NCBI RefSeq assembly: GCF_024297145.1
Contig: NZ_JANCTC010000002.1
Span: 603,001 to 667,000, forward strand
Source: Mesorhizobium sp. LMG 17147
GTDB taxonomy: Bacteria > Pseudomonadota > Alphaproteobacteria > Rhizobiales > Rhizobiaceae
Length of the DNA stretch: 64,000 nt
Direction: 5' to 3'
Within the stretch, counting starts at the first letter, position 1, and each line of letters opens with the position of its first letter. Below are positions 63,130 through 64,000 of this stretch, piece by piece. The notes under the pieces were generated by a model. The model saw only the letters and a list, made by a program, of their open reading frames with translations. It made no database searches and was not told where the DNA came from. The position numbers and the translations under genes were made by a program.

Positions 63130-63470
63130 AGTCGGTTTAGCGGCCAACCGCCAACCGAGGACACCTTGAAGCAACGACGGTGCGGGCCTTTCTGGTGTTC
63201 TGCCGGTCGTCCAAAGACCGGGGTTACTGAAGAGGCACACCTTCATTGCCGGCAGTGCGGACGGGTCTCCCATCCAAGCCAAGGCAGACAAAGCGAACCG
63301 AGGCCGGGCAAGGCCAAGGTTCACCGCCGCGAGACGGCGCTTCATGGTTCCGGGGTCTCCACCGGCTGGTTCCATGGATTTGACGTCCCGCCTTTGTCCA
63401 CGCGTGTTCGCGAGGTCGAGAGCCCGCGTCCGCAAGCCTTTGTGCGCGCCGAAAGGCGCTGATGGAGAGA
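63130..63470 (+). ncRNA. Candidate speF-type leader RNA upstream of the decarboxylase
   Basis: The 340 bases before the decarboxylase start are G+C-rich and rich in hairpins: CCGGTCGTCCAAAGACCGG, CGCCGCGAGACGGCG and GCGCCGAAAGGCGC. The speF motif is a known structured RNA placed upstream of ornithine decarboxylase genes in alphaproteobacteria. Position, size and structure fit, but I have not matched its consensus base by base. Confidence 0.4.
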
Positions 63471-63474
63471 CCCG

Positions 63475-64000
63475 ATGGCTACCCAGCGCATCCTTGACTT
63501 TCTCGCCACCCGACGTCCGAACGGCCCGTGCCTCGTCGTCGACCTCGATGTCGTGCGCGACAATTTCCGCGCCTTCGAGAAGGCGCTTCCCGATTCCAAG
63601 ATCTACTATGCGGTGAAAGCAAATCCGGCGCCGGAAATCCTGCGCCTGCTTGCTGCGATGGGCTCGTCCTTCGACACCGCTTCCGTTGCCGAAGTCGAGA
63701 TGGCGATGGACGCCGGTGCGCCGGCGGACCGCATCTCCTTCGGCAACACCATCAAGAAGGAGCGCGACATCCAGCGCGCCTACCAGCTCGGCATCAAGCT
63801 GTTTGCGGTGGACTGCGTCGAGGAAGTCGAGAAGATCGCACGCGCTGCTCCCGGCGCCCGTGTGTTCTGCCGCGTCCTGACCGACGGCGAGGGCGCCGAA
63901 TGGCCGCTGTCGCGCAAGTTCGGCTGTGTGCCGGCGATGGCGGTCGACGTGCTGCGCCATGCCAAGGCGCTCGGCCTCGACGCCCATGGCGTGTCGTTCC
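63475..64000 (+). CDS. Ornithine/lysine decarboxylase, fold type III (partial, cut by the window end)
   Basis: The visible 175 residues begin MATQRILDFLATRRPNGPC and show the alanine-racemase-fold PLP barrel: the PLP-lysine in SKIYYAVKANPAPEIL, then GSSFDTASVAEVEMAMDAG, RISFGNTIKKERDI and FAVDCVEEVEKIA. These are the motifs of eukaryotic-type ornithine decarboxylase, the first step of putrescine synthesis. GGAGAGA lies 4 bases before the ATG. The upstream structured leader supports polyamine control. About half the gene lies outside the window. Confidence 0.9.
   Translation, partial: MATQRILDFLATRRPNGPCLVVDLDVVRDNFRAFEKALPDSKIYYAVKANPAPEILRLLAAMGSSFDTASVAEVEMAMDAGAPADRISFGNTIKKERDIQRAYQLGIKLFAVDCVEEVEKIARAAPGARVFCRVLTDGEGAEWPLSRKFGCVPAMAVDVLRHAKALGLDAHGVSF

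Overview
The window looks like the chromosome of a rhizobial alphaproteobacterium, most likely Mesorhizobium or a close relative. It is G+C-rich, and the flanking genes (PabB/PabC, oligoendopeptidase F, a DUF882 lipid-face peptidase-like protein, Eda, TrhO, a NicO/DUF1007 pair, ornithine decarboxylase) and two palindromic intergenic elements are of the kind common in that group. The genus is an inference from family resemblance.

Left flank (1 to about 11,000): ordinary housekeeping and metabolic genes, ending in a tRNA-Gln(TTG) gene. Right flank (about 50,000 to 64,000): eda, trhO, a DUF533 gene, two SDR-type oxidoreductases, an aminotransferase, metal transporters (a CDF exporter and a NicO/DUF1007 pair), an amidase with a LysR regulator, and the start of an ornithine decarboxylase preceded by a candidate speF-type leader RNA.

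Between them lies a mosaic genomic island of about 39 kb. The 3' part of tRNA-Gln is repeated (47 of 48 bases) at 49,949-49,996, next to a tyrosine integrase gene. This pair is the attL/attR signature of integration into the tRNA gene. The island has three layers. (a) The left third holds defence-like and relic genes: a frameshifted RelA/SpoT-domain gene, a ParB/Srx-like HNH endonuclease, a ParB-like protein paired with a D12-class adenine methyltransferase, a decayed integrase and two degenerate tRNA sequences. (b) The middle (about 21.4-40.2 kb) is a cassette that splits the istA gene of an IS21-family element. It carries a 2083-residue SpvB/RHS protein with a Sec signal, a small possible immunity gene, and a nearly complete type II secretion system: gspL, M, C-like, K, E, F, H, I and J on the plus strand, gspG, a prepilin peptidase and gspD on the minus strand. 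(c) The right end (about 41.2-49.9 kb) resembles a phage satellite: integrase, AlpA-like regulator, primase-helicase, an iteron-like array, a small terminase-like gene and a large terminase, with no capsid or tail genes.

The most interesting hypothesis is that the cassette forms one transferable unit: a Sec-exported RHS toxin, its immunity protein and a dedicated type II secretion machine to release it. The evidence is gene order, the signal peptide, tight coupling of the gsp genes and the joint insertion into istA. Delivery by this machine is inference.

Several genes carry single-base frameshifts (RelA/SpoT, istB, the DPBB-like gene, the NTF2-like gene). Those inside relics are probably real decay. 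The one in a five-base homopolymer in the core region could be a sequencing error.
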